A DNA stretch of 31,140 bases from a virus. Position 1 is the stretch's first letter, and each line of letters starts with the position of its first letter. Below are positions 13,459 to 20,603 of this stretch, piece by piece. The position numbers were made by a program, and so were the translations under genes. The DNA is taken from the IMG/VR virus record IMGVR_UViG_3300042888_001476, positions 1 to 31,140 of that record. The stretch is one strand, 5' to 3'. Below the pieces are notes generated by a model, which was not told the DNA's origin, searched no databases, and worked only from the letters and a program-made list of their open reading frames with translations.

Positions 13459-13625
13459 TGGGATACGCACAGATCATTCGTAGGGTAGAAGCCCACGAAC
13501 TAACTAATTGCGATGATTGCGGTAATGACGAAGTTACTTCATCAGGTAAATACATAAATGATTCAAGCGACCAACCTGTCTTATGGTTCTGCTTTAACTG
13601 CGTTCAGAAAATAACTACAAAGTAA
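13458..13625 (+). CDS. 55-residue zinc-ribbon protein
   Basis: Two Cys pairs, CDDC and CFNC (C18/C21 and C46/C49), form a zinc ribbon. The ATG shares a base with the previous stop. Function unknown. A 148-base non-coding stretch follows. Confidence 0.65.
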   Translation: MGYAQIIRRVEAHELTNCDDCGNDEVTSSGKYINDSSDQPVLWFCFNCVQKITTK

Positions 13626-13629
13626 CTTT

Positions 13630-13747
13630 ATCGAGTAGGGGTCAACGCAGGGTTATTGGGAGTTTGTTCATTCTCCCTTCCTTACCTGCTAAGGGCGATC
13701 ATGATCGGCTTCTATGATTGCCGTAGTCGTATCTGCCCCTACTCGAT
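13630..13747 (+). ncRNA. Candidate branched structured RNA element
   Basis: ATCGAGTAGGGG (13630-13641) pairs perfectly with CCCCTACTCGAT (13736-13747), closing about 94 bases. Inside, GCAGG/CCTGC and GGGAG/CTCCC form one branch, CGATCATGATCG (13696-13707) is a perfect palindrome, and CGGC/GCCG forms another small stem. The whole lies between genes, after a stop and before the sigma-like gene. It could be a processed small RNA, a leader riboregulator, or a terminator region. No known riboswitch class was recognised. Confidence 0.4.
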
Positions 13748-13773
13748 TTCACTAACCTAGAGAGGATTACAAC

Positions 13774-13947
13774 ATGGAAAATGCACCACTATTTACAGTA
13801 GAAGAAAAGAATCTGATACTCAATGCACGATTCGTACATCGTGAATCGTTGCAGAGCGTTGCTGATCGATTCGGTACAACTCGTAAACTAATTCGTCAAG
13901 TAGAAAGCAATTACATCAAAATAATGAAGGGGGAAATAAATGAGTGA
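13774..13947 (+). CDS. Small protein resembling sigma factor region 4.2
   Basis: A 57-residue protein whose middle, SLQSVADRFGTTRKLIRQVE (about residues 29-48), resembles the helix-turn-helix of sigma-70 region 4.2 (TLEEIG..FGVTRERIRQIE). It lacks regions 2 and 3, so it cannot be a full sigma factor. It might bind a -35 element or the host sigma/RNA polymerase flap and redirect transcription, as some phage proteins do. A ribosome site AGAGAGG precedes the ATG. It overlaps the next gene by 8 bases. Confidence 0.65.
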   Translation: MENAPLFTVEEKNLILNARFVHRESLQSVADRFGTTRKLIRQVESNYIKIMKGEINE

Positions 13948-14281
13948 ACTATCATCACACCAAACTGATCTCATTAAATCAATCACGATCGCTAACGAGT
14001 TTCTAAAGATCGTTCGTGGATTCAAGGTTGATTCTGATCGCAAAGACAGTCTGCCTCAGGAGATCAAGGAGTATCTAGCCAATGAACATCTCAATACGAT
14101 CATGGAAGATAAAGAGATCGAACCTGAAATGCTTATTTGGGGATTCCTGCACATGATCGAGATTCTCTTGAAGTATGCAGACTTAGACCCTGAGGACTTA
14201 ACCAATGTCATGGACTCATTCGTGAAGTATGTAATAGAAAATCCTAATGAGTTTAAGGATAGGAGTAACGATGAAAACTGA
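13940..14281 (+). CDS. 113-residue acidic helical protein
   Basis: A ribosome site AAGGGGGAAA precedes the ATG. The protein (MSELSSHQTDLIKSITIANEF...) is acidic and mostly helical. I do not recognise a family. It overlaps the WhiB gene by 11 bases and so is translated with it. Confidence 0.7.
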   Translation: MSELSSHQTDLIKSITIANEFLKIVRGFKVDSDRKDSLPQEIKEYLANEHLNTIMEDKEIEPEMLIWGFLHMIEILLKYADLDPEDLTNVMDSFVKYVIENPNEFKDRSNDEN

Positions 14282-14543
14282 GATCAAGAATGCACCATGT
14301 CAACAAGGCGTAGACCCTGAGTTATTCTTTCCTGACCCGACAGAGCATGAAAAGATTCGAGAAGCGAAATCAATCTGCGGTAAATGCGATTCGATCACAA
14401 AGAATAAGTGTCTGACATTCGCACTAGAAAACGGAGTGCAGTACGGCATCTTCGGTGGTCTAACAGATCACGAAAGACAATTACTACGCCGTAGAGAGAG
14501 CAGAAAGTATCGCCAGTATGTATCTGTGATTGGAGAGTACTAA
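14271..14543 (+). CDS. WhiB-family transcription factor
   Basis: A 90-residue WhiB-like protein, which would bind a 4Fe-4S cluster and act with the host principal sigma factor. Four Cys are seen (C10, C36, C39, C47) and the turn GIFGGLTDHER, where the usual Trp of G[V/I]WGG is Phe. The C39-C47 spacing is seven residues instead of the usual five. The C-terminal basic helix LLRRRESRKYR fits DNA contact. I used the ATG at 14271 (AGGAG 5 bases upstream). WhiB proteins occur only in Actinobacteria and their phages, which supports the host assignment. Confidence 0.88.
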   Translation: MKTEIKNAPCQQGVDPELFFPDPTEHEKIREAKSICGKCDSITKNKCLTFALENGVQYGIFGGLTDHERQLLRRRESRKYRQYVSVIGEY

Positions 14544-14668
14544 TGGAGTACGCAAAGAACCAAGTAGTAATCGAAGTACTGGGGGGCGTTGCAGAGGTTG
14601 TGCGATGCCCTAGTGACATCGATGTAATCATCATCGATCACGATAACGAGATGAACGGAGATCAATAA
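14543..14668 (+). CDS. 41-residue hypothetical peptide
   Basis: TAATG coupled at both ends. MEYAKNQVVIEVLGGVAEVVRCPSDIDVIIIDHDNE looks like a small beta-hairpin protein, of a kind often seen in actinophages. No function. Confidence 0.55.
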   Translation: MEYAKNQVVIEVLGGVAEVVRCPSDIDVIIIDHDNEMNGDQ

Positions 14669-15153
14669 TGGTTAATACATTCCTTCCATTTCCTGATTTC
14701 GTAGAGACTGCCAAAGCACTCGATTACAGGCGATTAGGCAAGCAACGAGTAGAGGCGTGGCAGATACTTCAAGCGTTGCGTGGTGAGACTAAGGGCTGGA
14801 CTAATCACCCTGCTACAAAGATGTGGCGTGGTCATGAGCGACTTCTATGTGAATACGGAATCGCAATCTGCAAAGAATGGATTGATCGTGGTTACAAAGA
14901 CACCATGCTCGATCGATTCGTTGCGGTGCATTCGTTACTACCTGAATGCGAAGTACCTGTGTGGTTGGGTGATTCGTCATTCCATGAATCTCATCAGAGC
15001 AACTTAAAACGCAAAGATGCAGATCACTACAACTTTAATGTTGAAAACGATCTTCCTTATTTATGGTTCGATCGAATGCTTGGCAACTTCAAAGTGTTTA
15101 CGATTGGAAAAAAACCTAGTGAAACTAAACAGAAAACTGGTGCATCGAATTGA
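14668..15153 (+). CDS. MSMEG_6728-like protein
   Basis: A 161-residue protein beginning MVNTFLPFPDFVETAKALDYRRLGKQRVEAWQ, followed by WTNHPATKMWRG and Y..AIC.EW..RGYKDTM. This matches a family found in mycobacteria and relatives (MSMEG_6728-like), some members of which are annotated as related to T4 endonuclease V-type pyrimidine-dimer glycosylases. I see no proof of that activity here, but a DNA-repair role is plausible. It is coupled with the preceding peptide by TAATG. Confidence 0.75.
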   Translation: MVNTFLPFPDFVETAKALDYRRLGKQRVEAWQILQALRGETKGWTNHPATKMWRGHERLLCEYGIAICKEWIDRGYKDTMLDRFVAVHSLLPECEVPVWLGDSSFHESHQSNLKRKDADHYNFNVENDLPYLWFDRMLGNFKVFTIGKKPSETKQKTGASN

Positions 15154-15341
15154 AGGACTGGCTCACTACTACCGACATCGCGCAACAAACAGGGCTAAAG
15201 ATCGACACGATCTACACCTATCGAAAGCGAAGCACCCTTCCCGAACCCGATCACATGATCGGCAATCGACCGCTATGGAAGCAAGAAACAATCGATGAGT
15301 GGAACTCTTATCGAACAACTCAAATCGAAATGGAGAAATAA
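15150..15341 (+). CDS. AlpA/MerR-type helix-turn-helix, excisionase candidate
   Basis: A 63-residue protein from a TTG overlapping the previous stop (TTGA). LTTTDIAQQTGLKIDTIYTYRKR fits the winged or MerR-like helix-turn-helix of excisionases, and the tail PEPDHMIGNRPLWKQETIDEW is the typical strand-loop with the Trp-Lys-x-x-x-I-x-x-W pattern of that family. It lies about 550 bases ahead of the integrase, so it probably directs excision. It could also be a general regulator. Confidence 0.8.
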   Translation: MKDWLTTTDIAQQTGLKIDTIYTYRKRSTLPEPDHMIGNRPLWKQETIDEWNSYRTTQIEMEK

Positions 15342-15572
15342 ATGCTGGCAAATGTAATTGTTAGTAGTGCCAACACCGCATCAGAACATCTAATTGAGTT
15401 TCCAATGAACGGAAACATCTACACCGCTAAATTATTTATTGGTGAGTGGGGCGTTGATGTCGATTGGTTTATTGGTGAGGACTTTATTGCGATTGATGAT
15501 CGCTGGAAGTTTCTGCCAACTGAATTGTTCGATCTTGATGATTCGGATTGGGAAGAGATTCTCTTTTCATGA
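15342..15572 (+). CDS. 76-residue acidic protein
   Basis: MLANVIVSSANTASEHLIEF... The C-terminal half is very acidic and Trp-rich (DLDDSDWEEILFS). No family known to me. It directly follows the excisionase candidate and overlaps the next gene by ATGA. Confidence 0.65.
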   Translation: MLANVIVSSANTASEHLIEFPMNGNIYTAKLFIGEWGVDVDWFIGEDFIAIDDRWKFLPTELFDLDDSDWEEILFS

Positions 15573-15724
15573 GTACCTACAAAGTAACTTTTGTATGGAC
15601 TCGATCGATCGAAGTCGAATGCGATTCGGAAGATCAAGCCAATCAACTCGGTGAACTCTGGCTATCCGAAGCAGTACCCCAGATAGCCCACGACACCGAG
15701 TGGGATAGCGAACTCGTTAAGTAA
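15569..15724 (+). CDS. 51-residue hypothetical protein
   Basis: MSTYKVTFVWTRSIEVECDSEDQANQLGELW is a beta-alpha small protein, followed by a short helix. It overlaps the previous gene by ATGA. The next gene is 172 bases away, and a terminator lies between. Confidence 0.6.
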   Translation: MSTYKVTFVWTRSIEVECDSEDQANQLGELWLSEAVPQIAHDTEWDSELVK

Positions 15725-15803
15725 CTCTTAGCCCTGATCTGGGGCGATTAGAGGTTACTTCAAGCACACATAAGCAGATTCCCTAAGCCCATAGTCACTA
15801 TTT

Positions 15804-15839
15804 GCCCCTAGCCCCCGATCGGGCTAGGGGCTATTTTTT
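15804..15839 (+). terminator. Intrinsic terminator before the integrase
   Basis: GCCCCTAGCCC (15804-15814), loop CCGATC, GGGCTAGGGGC (15821-15831), then TATTTTTT. This is a clear rho-independent terminator with an 11-bp stem. It separates the early operon from the integrase transcription unit. A second small hairpin with GTAAC/GTTAC arms lies upstream at 15721-15758. Confidence 0.9.
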
Positions 15840-15847
15840 GCATTCGA

Positions 15848-15879
15848 TGTTACTCACCAGTAACATTACTCAGCAGTAA
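15848..15879. promoter_or_regulatory. Tandem dyads ahead of the integrase gene
   Basis: TGTTACTCACCAGTAACA (15848-15865) is a perfect 7-base dyad with a 4-base spacer; TTACTCAGCAGTAA (15866-15879) repeats the pattern, with centres 16 bases apart. The motif (GTTACT-N4-AGTAAC) may be an operator or an arm-type site for the integrase. The integrase ribosome site AAGGGGGAAG follows. Confidence 0.55.
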
Positions 15880-15896
15880 CATGAAGGGGGAAGATC

Positions 15897-17159
15897 ATGG
15901 CTTATGTCGTAAAGCGTGGAGATAGATTTACTGGCTATTACCGAAAGGGCGGTAAACGCCTCTCAGCAGGTACATGGGATTCGACTATCGATGCCCTGTA
16001 CCACGCCTCAAAAGCAGAGGCATCGGGTGTCAGCGAGCCTTCTAGGGCTGTATTTACCCTATCGACCTACATCGAGTCATGGCTTCCGACCGCCGATCTC
16101 ATGCCGATCACTCGCAAGGGCTACCAGTCGATCATCGATCGCTATGTCCTGCCCACTCTCGGAGATCGCAAAGTAACTTCGATCGATCGGCGGGCAATTC
16201 AAGAGTTACTTCAAGCCCTGCGATCTCAGGGGGTCGGTTCAGCCACTCTCAATCAGGTCAAAGCATCACTAGGGTCTGCATTCTCCCAGTTAGTCGATAC
16301 AGGAGAATTAACTCAGAACCCTACTCATGGAATTAAGATCAAGGCGAAATACTCTGACATCTCGAATGTCGTAGAGCCCGAAGAGTTTAAGGCGATCATT
16401 CAGCATCTACCGACCGAAGGGGCGCAGTTATTCGCCCGATTCTTAGTCGCATCAGGTTGCCGATTTGGGGAAGCCACAGAGATCAGGGTCAAAGACATCA
16501 ACTTAAAGACAGGTGAGGTCTATGTCCAAAGGCGAGTCAGCGATCTAGGGTCAAGCCATACCAGCAGGTTTCTAGTCGTAGAAGCCACAAAGTCGGGTCA
16601 TAAGCGAAGCCTTATGTTAAGCAAAGCCCTACTACAAGAGATTCAGGGCTATGTCAGAGCAAAAGCCCTATCAAAAGATGACCTACTGTTCCCAAGAACG
16701 ATCATCTTAACAACAGGTAAACTAAAGACTTCTCGTGGAGAAATGTCTAAGCGACCATTCGCCCAAGACGGAAAACTGTTCCAGCATGGAACTCTGTACG
16801 CCTATACACATGGGCGTTGCCGATGTGAGGCTTGTAGAGAGTCGGTGCGAAAGCACAGGCAAAAGACAAAGCCATACCAAAAGCAGCAGGGCTTCATCGA
16901 CCATACGAGTCACCTACCACGAGATGTGTGGAGAACTACATGGAACAAGGCAATAGCCAAGTCAGGCATCGGTTGGAGTCCTAGAACCCATGATCTCAGA
17001 CACGCAAATGCTACTCAACTTCTAAAAAGTGGGGTAGATGTGCATGAGGTCAAGGAACGCTTGGGGCATCAGTCGATAAAGACGACAGAGCGATACCTAC
17101 ATCGCCTTCGTCACAACCAGTCAAAGGCATCAGAAAGTGTCAATGACTTTTTGGAGTGA
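15897..17159 (+). CDS. Tyrosine integrase (site-specific recombinase) with Cys-rich insertion
   Basis: A 420-residue tyrosine recombinase. It has an N-terminal arm-binding part, a SAM-like core-binding domain (residues about 60-160) and a catalytic domain with R189 (CRFGE), H365 and R368 (HDLRH), H391 (LGHQS) and the nucleophile Y400 (ERYLH). Between about residues 285 and 335 the catalytic domain has an insertion with HGTLYAYTHGRCRCEACRES (C308, C310, C313), the same small motif that starts the HNH protein at 4319. This insertion is not standard. The TGA overlaps the next gene. Confidence 0.93.
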   Translation: MAYVVKRGDRFTGYYRKGGKRLSAGTWDSTIDALYHASKAEASGVSEPSRAVFTLSTYIESWLPTADLMPITRKGYQSIIDRYVLPTLGDRKVTSIDRRAIQELLQALRSQGVGSATLNQVKASLGSAFSQLVDTGELTQNPTHGIKIKAKYSDISNVVEPEEFKAIIQHLPTEGAQLFARFLVASGCRFGEATEIRVKDINLKTGEVYVQRRVSDLGSSHTSRFLVVEATKSGHKRSLMLSKALLQEIQGYVRAKALSKDDLLFPRTIILTTGKLKTSRGEMSKRPFAQDGKLFQHGTLYAYTHGRCRCEACRESVRKHRQKTKPYQKQQGFIDHTSHLPRDVWRTTWNKAIAKSGIGWSPRTHDLRHANATQLLKSGVDVHEVKERLGHQSIKTTERYLHRLRHNQSKASESVNDFLE

Positions 17160-17161
17160 TG

Positions 17162-17728
17162 ATGAAACTAACAAAAAGAGGCAAGATCGTATTCGGGTCA
17201 TTGTTCACAATGATTTTCGTAGCAAGTGGGATAGTGGTACTGCCACCAGCCCTCAGCCCTACGCAAGCCGAAGCACAGATCGAGTTAAAGCAAAACCAAA
17301 AGCGATACCAAGAGAGAGCCCTAGCCAAGTACGAGAACGCAGACAGACTGACTAAAACACAGTTAGTCGACCTGCTTCACGCAGTTGGGTTCAAGGGAGA
17401 AGCCCTGCGCCATGCGTGGGCAATCGTCATGAAAGAATCTCGTGGCAACCCTCTCTCCCACAACGGCAACCGAGATACAGGAGACAACTCATTCGGGTTG
17501 TTTCAGATCAACATGGTTGACTCATTGGGGCAAGATCGTAGGGACAAGTTCAGTTTGGAGTACAACGCCCAACTGTTGAATCCTGTGGTCAACGCTCAGA
17601 TTGCTTATCACATGAGCAAGCGAGGCGAGAACTGGGTAGCATGGAAAGGTGTCAACAATCCAGTAGTAAAGGGTTGGCTGAAGCAGTTCCCTGAAGCCCA
17701 AGCAAAAGCACTAGGAAAGACAGAGTAA
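17162..17728 (+). CDS. Secreted lytic transglycosylase / lysozyme-like protein
   Basis: A 188-residue protein with an N-terminal membrane segment or signal peptide (IVFGSLFTMIFVASGIVVLPP) and then an Ala-rich region (PTQAEAQ) where cleavage could occur. The domain has AWAIVMKESRGNP with the catalytic Glu and DNSFGLFQINM, typical of goose-type or SLT lysozyme folds. It would cut peptidoglycan. I chose the third of three starts (GTG 17156, ATG 17159, ATG 17162) because the GGAG is best spaced for it. It overlaps the integrase stop, so the two may be translated together. Confidence 0.85.
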   Translation: MKLTKRGKIVFGSLFTMIFVASGIVVLPPALSPTQAEAQIELKQNQKRYQERALAKYENADRLTKTQLVDLLHAVGFKGEALRHAWAIVMKESRGNPLSHNGNRDTGDNSFGLFQINMVDSLGQDRRDKFSLEYNAQLLNPVVNAQIAYHMSKRGENWVAWKGVNNPVVKGWLKQFPEAQAKALGKTE

Positions 17729-17739
17729 GCAATAGGAGA

Positions 17740-17763
17740 AGCCCCGTCAGAAATGGCGGGGCT
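17740..17763 (+). terminator. Hairpin after the transglycosylase
   Basis: AGCCCCG (17740-17746) pairs with CGGGGCT (17757-17763) with a 10-base loop. No long T run follows (ATCTTCG). A terminator is likely but weaker than that at 15804. Confidence 0.6.
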
Positions 17764-17774
17764 ATCTTCGAAGT

Positions 17775-17801
17775 AACTCTACCTGGCAGCCAGGTGGAGT
17801 T
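17775..17801. repeat. Near-palindrome AACTCTACCTGG / CCAGGTGGAGTT
   Basis: Twelve paired bases, with one T-G pair, around a 3-base centre. It lies between the lysis gene and the next gene, just before the GTTAGTTAG ribosome region. It could be an operator or part of an attachment site; nothing else supports either. Confidence 0.45.
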
Positions 17802-17819
17802 AGTTAGTTAGGGGGCATA

Positions 17820-18242
17820 ATGGCATTTCACAATCAAGACTGGCAGTCAGACCAGTCAATAAACAAGCCCAAGAAGGCAGAGCCATACCAGAAGCAAGAG
17901 CAGTTTAACAAGACATACCAGAAGCCACACCAGAAGGACAAGTGGGTTCAAGACGAGTTGCCCTTCAATGATAAGCCTTGGAGAGAGACACCTCTTACTG
18001 ATACTGAGATAGAAGAACTCTTTTGGCGCAAATTAGTTCAGTTAGGTTGGAGATGGCAGACATACGGCGATCAATTAGATAGAAAGAACATCGTGTTGCC
18101 ATGTCCCTACTGCAACTTAGTTATTGATATCCACACCATAATCACAGAGTCAAATACCAAGAAGATGCAAGACAAGTATTACTGCGAACAAATCTTAAGG
18201 AAGCACAAGGGCGTAGAGTGCAAAGCCCTACCAAAAGACTAA
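17820..18242 (+). CDS. 140-residue hypothetical zinc-binding protein
   Basis: The first 45 residues are low-complexity, with Tyr-Gln-Lys repeats (AEPYQKQEQFNKTYQKPHQK). Then comes a domain with CPYC (near residue 98-101) and two later Cys that could complete a zinc site. The KPYQKQ run is also seen in the integrase insertion (KTKPYQKQQG), which may be chance. No function is assigned. Confidence 0.7.
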   Translation: MAFHNQDWQSDQSINKPKKAEPYQKQEQFNKTYQKPHQKDKWVQDELPFNDKPWRETPLTDTEIEELFWRKLVQLGWRWQTYGDQLDRKNIVLPCPYCNLVIDIHTIITESNTKKMQDKYYCEQILRKHKGVECKALPKD

Positions 18243-18380
18243 GGTAATGGAATCAAGAAAGCCCAAAGGCTATTGCGATAAGTGCGGTAGTTGGGCAATA
18301 GACAGACAACCTGTGATCTTTATGGGAGAAGAAGAACTGTGGTGCAAAGAGTGCAGATAAACAAAAAGCCCTACCAAAAG
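18222..18380 (+). repeat. 16-base direct repeat
   Basis: AAAGCCCTACCAAAAG is present at 18222-18237 (end of the zinc-binding gene) and again at 18365-18380 (the terminator stem). One copy may have been copied from the other; the function is unknown. Confidence 0.6.
18247..18360 (+). CDS. 37-residue zinc-ribbon peptide
   Basis: MESRKPKGYCDKCGSWAID ending WCKECR: two Cys-x2-Cys knuckles make a mini zinc ribbon. It starts 4 bases after the previous gene's stop. It is the last gene of the plus arm and ends just ahead of the terminator at 18365. Confidence 0.6.
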   Translation: MESRKPKGYCDKCGSWAIDRQPVIFMGEEELWCKECR

Positions 18381-18390
18381 GCAGGGCTTT
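18365..18390. terminator. Bidirectional terminator between converging arms
   Basis: AAAGCCCT (18365-18372) pairs with AGGGCTTT (18383-18390). The plus strand gives TTT then CGG, and the minus strand gives A/T-rich flanks. It sits between the plus arm and the ribonucleotide reductase on the minus strand, so it likely works in both directions. Confidence 0.65.
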
Positions 18391-18407
18391 CGGTTTGTAT
18401 TGCTAGA

Positions 18408-20432
18408 TTACTTAGGCTGATTGTCAGTTATTAACTTTACTTCGCAAGCATCAGTGGTGCAGTAAGCCTCACCAATAGCATCAGCAGCCATACCAGCATA
18501 GACTCCAGAGAAGTCAATAGGGAACAGTTGCATAACGCCCTTCTCTTCATACTCCTGCTCAGTGATTTGTGTATACGGCATCTGAGGGTAGACATGGTTA
18601 CCACTAGGTAAGAATGAGACAGTCTTAAGTTGACCATCGTACATATGCAAAGCCGTACCAATAGCCAAAGACTCTGTCTCTGGATCAAATGAGATAGTTA
18701 CAGATACAGAGTTATCTGACCAGTAGCGTTGAGCAGTAGCAGCAAGTGCCATCTTCTCGTAGATACTTACATCCTTCTCACTTCTCTTTGCCTCTGACTT
18801 GATTGGGAAGAAGACAACCGAAGTCGTATCAGGAGACTCACTTGCTGGTTCTACTCTGTAGTTAGCAAGTTTAAATAGTGGAAGCATTGGATCGTTATTT
18901 GCAAAACGAATTGCACGATTGAAGTACTGGCCACCAACAGTCCAGTGAACTCCTGGAGATTCTCCAGCAAGGATTGACACTGTTCCTGATGGCTTGACTG
19001 TGGTCATCTTGATTGACTCACGGATACCAAGCCACTCTGAGTAGTTGGTGTCGTATGACTTGATGATCTTGTAGCCTTCATCCATCCACTGACGCAGAAC
19101 TGGGAGTCCCTTGTTATCTGCAAAGTTTGCAACACCAGAGACCGATGTTCCTATGCGACGATTTCGTTGCATGATTGCGTTGGTCTCTTCCCAGTGAGTT
19201 GGAAGTAGTGTCACAGTCTTTGCATACAGGTAAGCAAACTTTAATGTGCGCTTGAAATCATCGAGATCTGTGTGGCGGTTCAAGTAAGTCTCTACCAATG
19301 TGCAGCACTCGTATGACTCTAGTGACTGCTCGGCACATGGGTTGTACCCTGCGATACGCCAGTCCTTGTTGTTGATTGGATCTGCAAGGCGACCATACTG
19401 CTTAGAGATGTCCATCCAGATAACTCCTGGCTCACCGTTTCGAGCAATACCCTCGATAATCTTGTCTAAGTCATCGCCCACATTAACAGCAACGGAGTTG
19501 TTAGACATCCAACCATGAGTCATACGTTCTGGATACTTCTCGTAGTTCTTAAGGTTCAAGAACTCCTCATCATCAATGCGACCGATAAGTAGTTCAGCAG
19601 AACGACGGACGTTGCCAGAGACCACGCATACACCGATCATGTTGCCGATATCTGCGATGTCACGACGGGTTAACTTCTGACCAGCACGATCCTTGAATAG
19701 TTCACGGATGTACTGGTGCAGTTTGATTAGTGGGTCTGCTCCTGCTGCTGTTCCACCAAAGGTACGGATTGGTTCACCTGCTGGACGAATCGCCTCGTAA
19801 TTAAATGTTGGAGACTTCGTATCTGGCTTGAGGTAGGCATTGATGAGGGCGGCTGTTGCTTCGACCCAACCCTCTCGTGTATCTGGGATGTCATAGGTAT
19901 AATCGCCTTGTGGTGCATAAATGTTGAACTCCTTATCTGCTCCCTTGTCATCAAAGCCAACGCCCACTCCGAGCATTGATGCCTCCATGAGAAATGCAAA
20001 TGGTTTGGCTGGGTCTGTCTTGACCATCGATCCAGTTGAAACGAAGGCGCAGTTCTGTAATGCTGCTGAGTTGCGTTGCTCATTAACTAACGGAGTTCCC
20101 ATGACCCAGAGACCTCGTCCAGGAGGAGTCCACTTCAAGTTCCATAAGCGATCGAATGCCTCTTTGGCTGAGGCGGCTGCCTTCGCATCTGACCACGGCA
20201 AGCGATTGGTCTTTGCGTGATCTTTCTGTAGTGAGTACATGCCGTTGATGACTCGCTCACATACATCGACCCATGTCTCCTTCGTACCATCTGCCTTGAG
20301 GCGAGAATAGGTACGTAAAAAGGTTATCTCTCCAACCGAGTTCCCCGCTGCATCTTGATAACCAAACGGCGCCTTCTTTGGGCGGTAAGGTCCGATGAAG
20401 TCCTCAGTAAGTTTGAAAGATAATGTTGTCAT
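18408..20432 (-). CDS. Class II (B12-dependent) ribonucleoside-triphosphate reductase
   Basis: A 674-residue enzyme close to the monomeric Lactobacillus-type RTPR, which makes dNTPs from NTPs with adenosylcobalamin. Visible hallmarks are PPGRGLWVMGT, ALQNCAFVST (first redox Cys), NPCAEQ with the thiyl-radical Cys, ESYECC, and a C-terminal CTTDAC pair for reduction. It is slightly shorter than the about 740 residues of the Lactobacillus enzyme. The start was moved to the ATG at 20432, because AGGA lies 5 bases before it. It would feed phage replication and depends on host or environmental B12. The 159-base gap upstream may hold its promoter. Confidence 0.92.
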   Translation of the reverse strand: MTTLSFKLTEDFIGPYRPKKAPFGYQDAAGNSVGEITFLRTYSRLKADGTKETWVDVCERVINGMYSLQKDHAKTNRLPWSDAKAAASAKEAFDRLWNLKWTPPGRGLWVMGTPLVNEQRNSAALQNCAFVSTGSMVKTDPAKPFAFLMEASMLGVGVGFDDKGADKEFNIYAPQGDYTYDIPDTREGWVEATAALINAYLKPDTKSPTFNYEAIRPAGEPIRTFGGTAAGADPLIKLHQYIRELFKDRAGQKLTRRDIADIGNMIGVCVVSGNVRRSAELLIGRIDDEEFLNLKNYEKYPERMTHGWMSNNSVAVNVGDDLDKIIEGIARNGEPGVIWMDISKQYGRLADPINNKDWRIAGYNPCAEQSLESYECCTLVETYLNRHTDLDDFKRTLKFAYLYAKTVTLLPTHWEETNAIMQRNRRIGTSVSGVANFADNKGLPVLRQWMDEGYKIIKSYDTNYSEWLGIRESIKMTTVKPSGTVSILAGESPGVHWTVGGQYFNRAIRFANNDPMLPLFKLANYRVEPASESPDTTSVVFFPIKSEAKRSEKDVSIYEKMALAATAQRYWSDNSVSVTISFDPETESLAIGTALHMYDGQLKTVSFLPSGNHVYPQMPYTQITEQEYEEKGVMQLFPIDFSGVYAGMAADAIGEAYCTTDACEVKLITDNQPK

Positions 20433-20603
20433 AATTCCTACCATTTCTATAAATGTCTAAATACCCCTCAGTGGGTTGCTTAGTATTGCGCTTGGAAACC
20501 TATCATGTATATGTTAACTTTGCGAAGTACTCTCGCCAAAAGAAAATGGTCAACTACGGATGAGATATGTTTCACACCCTATTAACTGCTGTTATCAGAT
20601 AAG

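Noticed and set aside
18408-20432. Upstream start at 20444 for the ribonucleotide reductase
   Set aside because: It has no good ribosome site, whereas the ATG at 20432 has AGGA at the right distance.
20445-20603. Candidate promoter TTGACC ahead of the ribonucleotide reductase
   Set aside because: A -35-like TTGACC is present on the minus strand but no convincing -10 lies at the right distance, so it is not listed as a feature.
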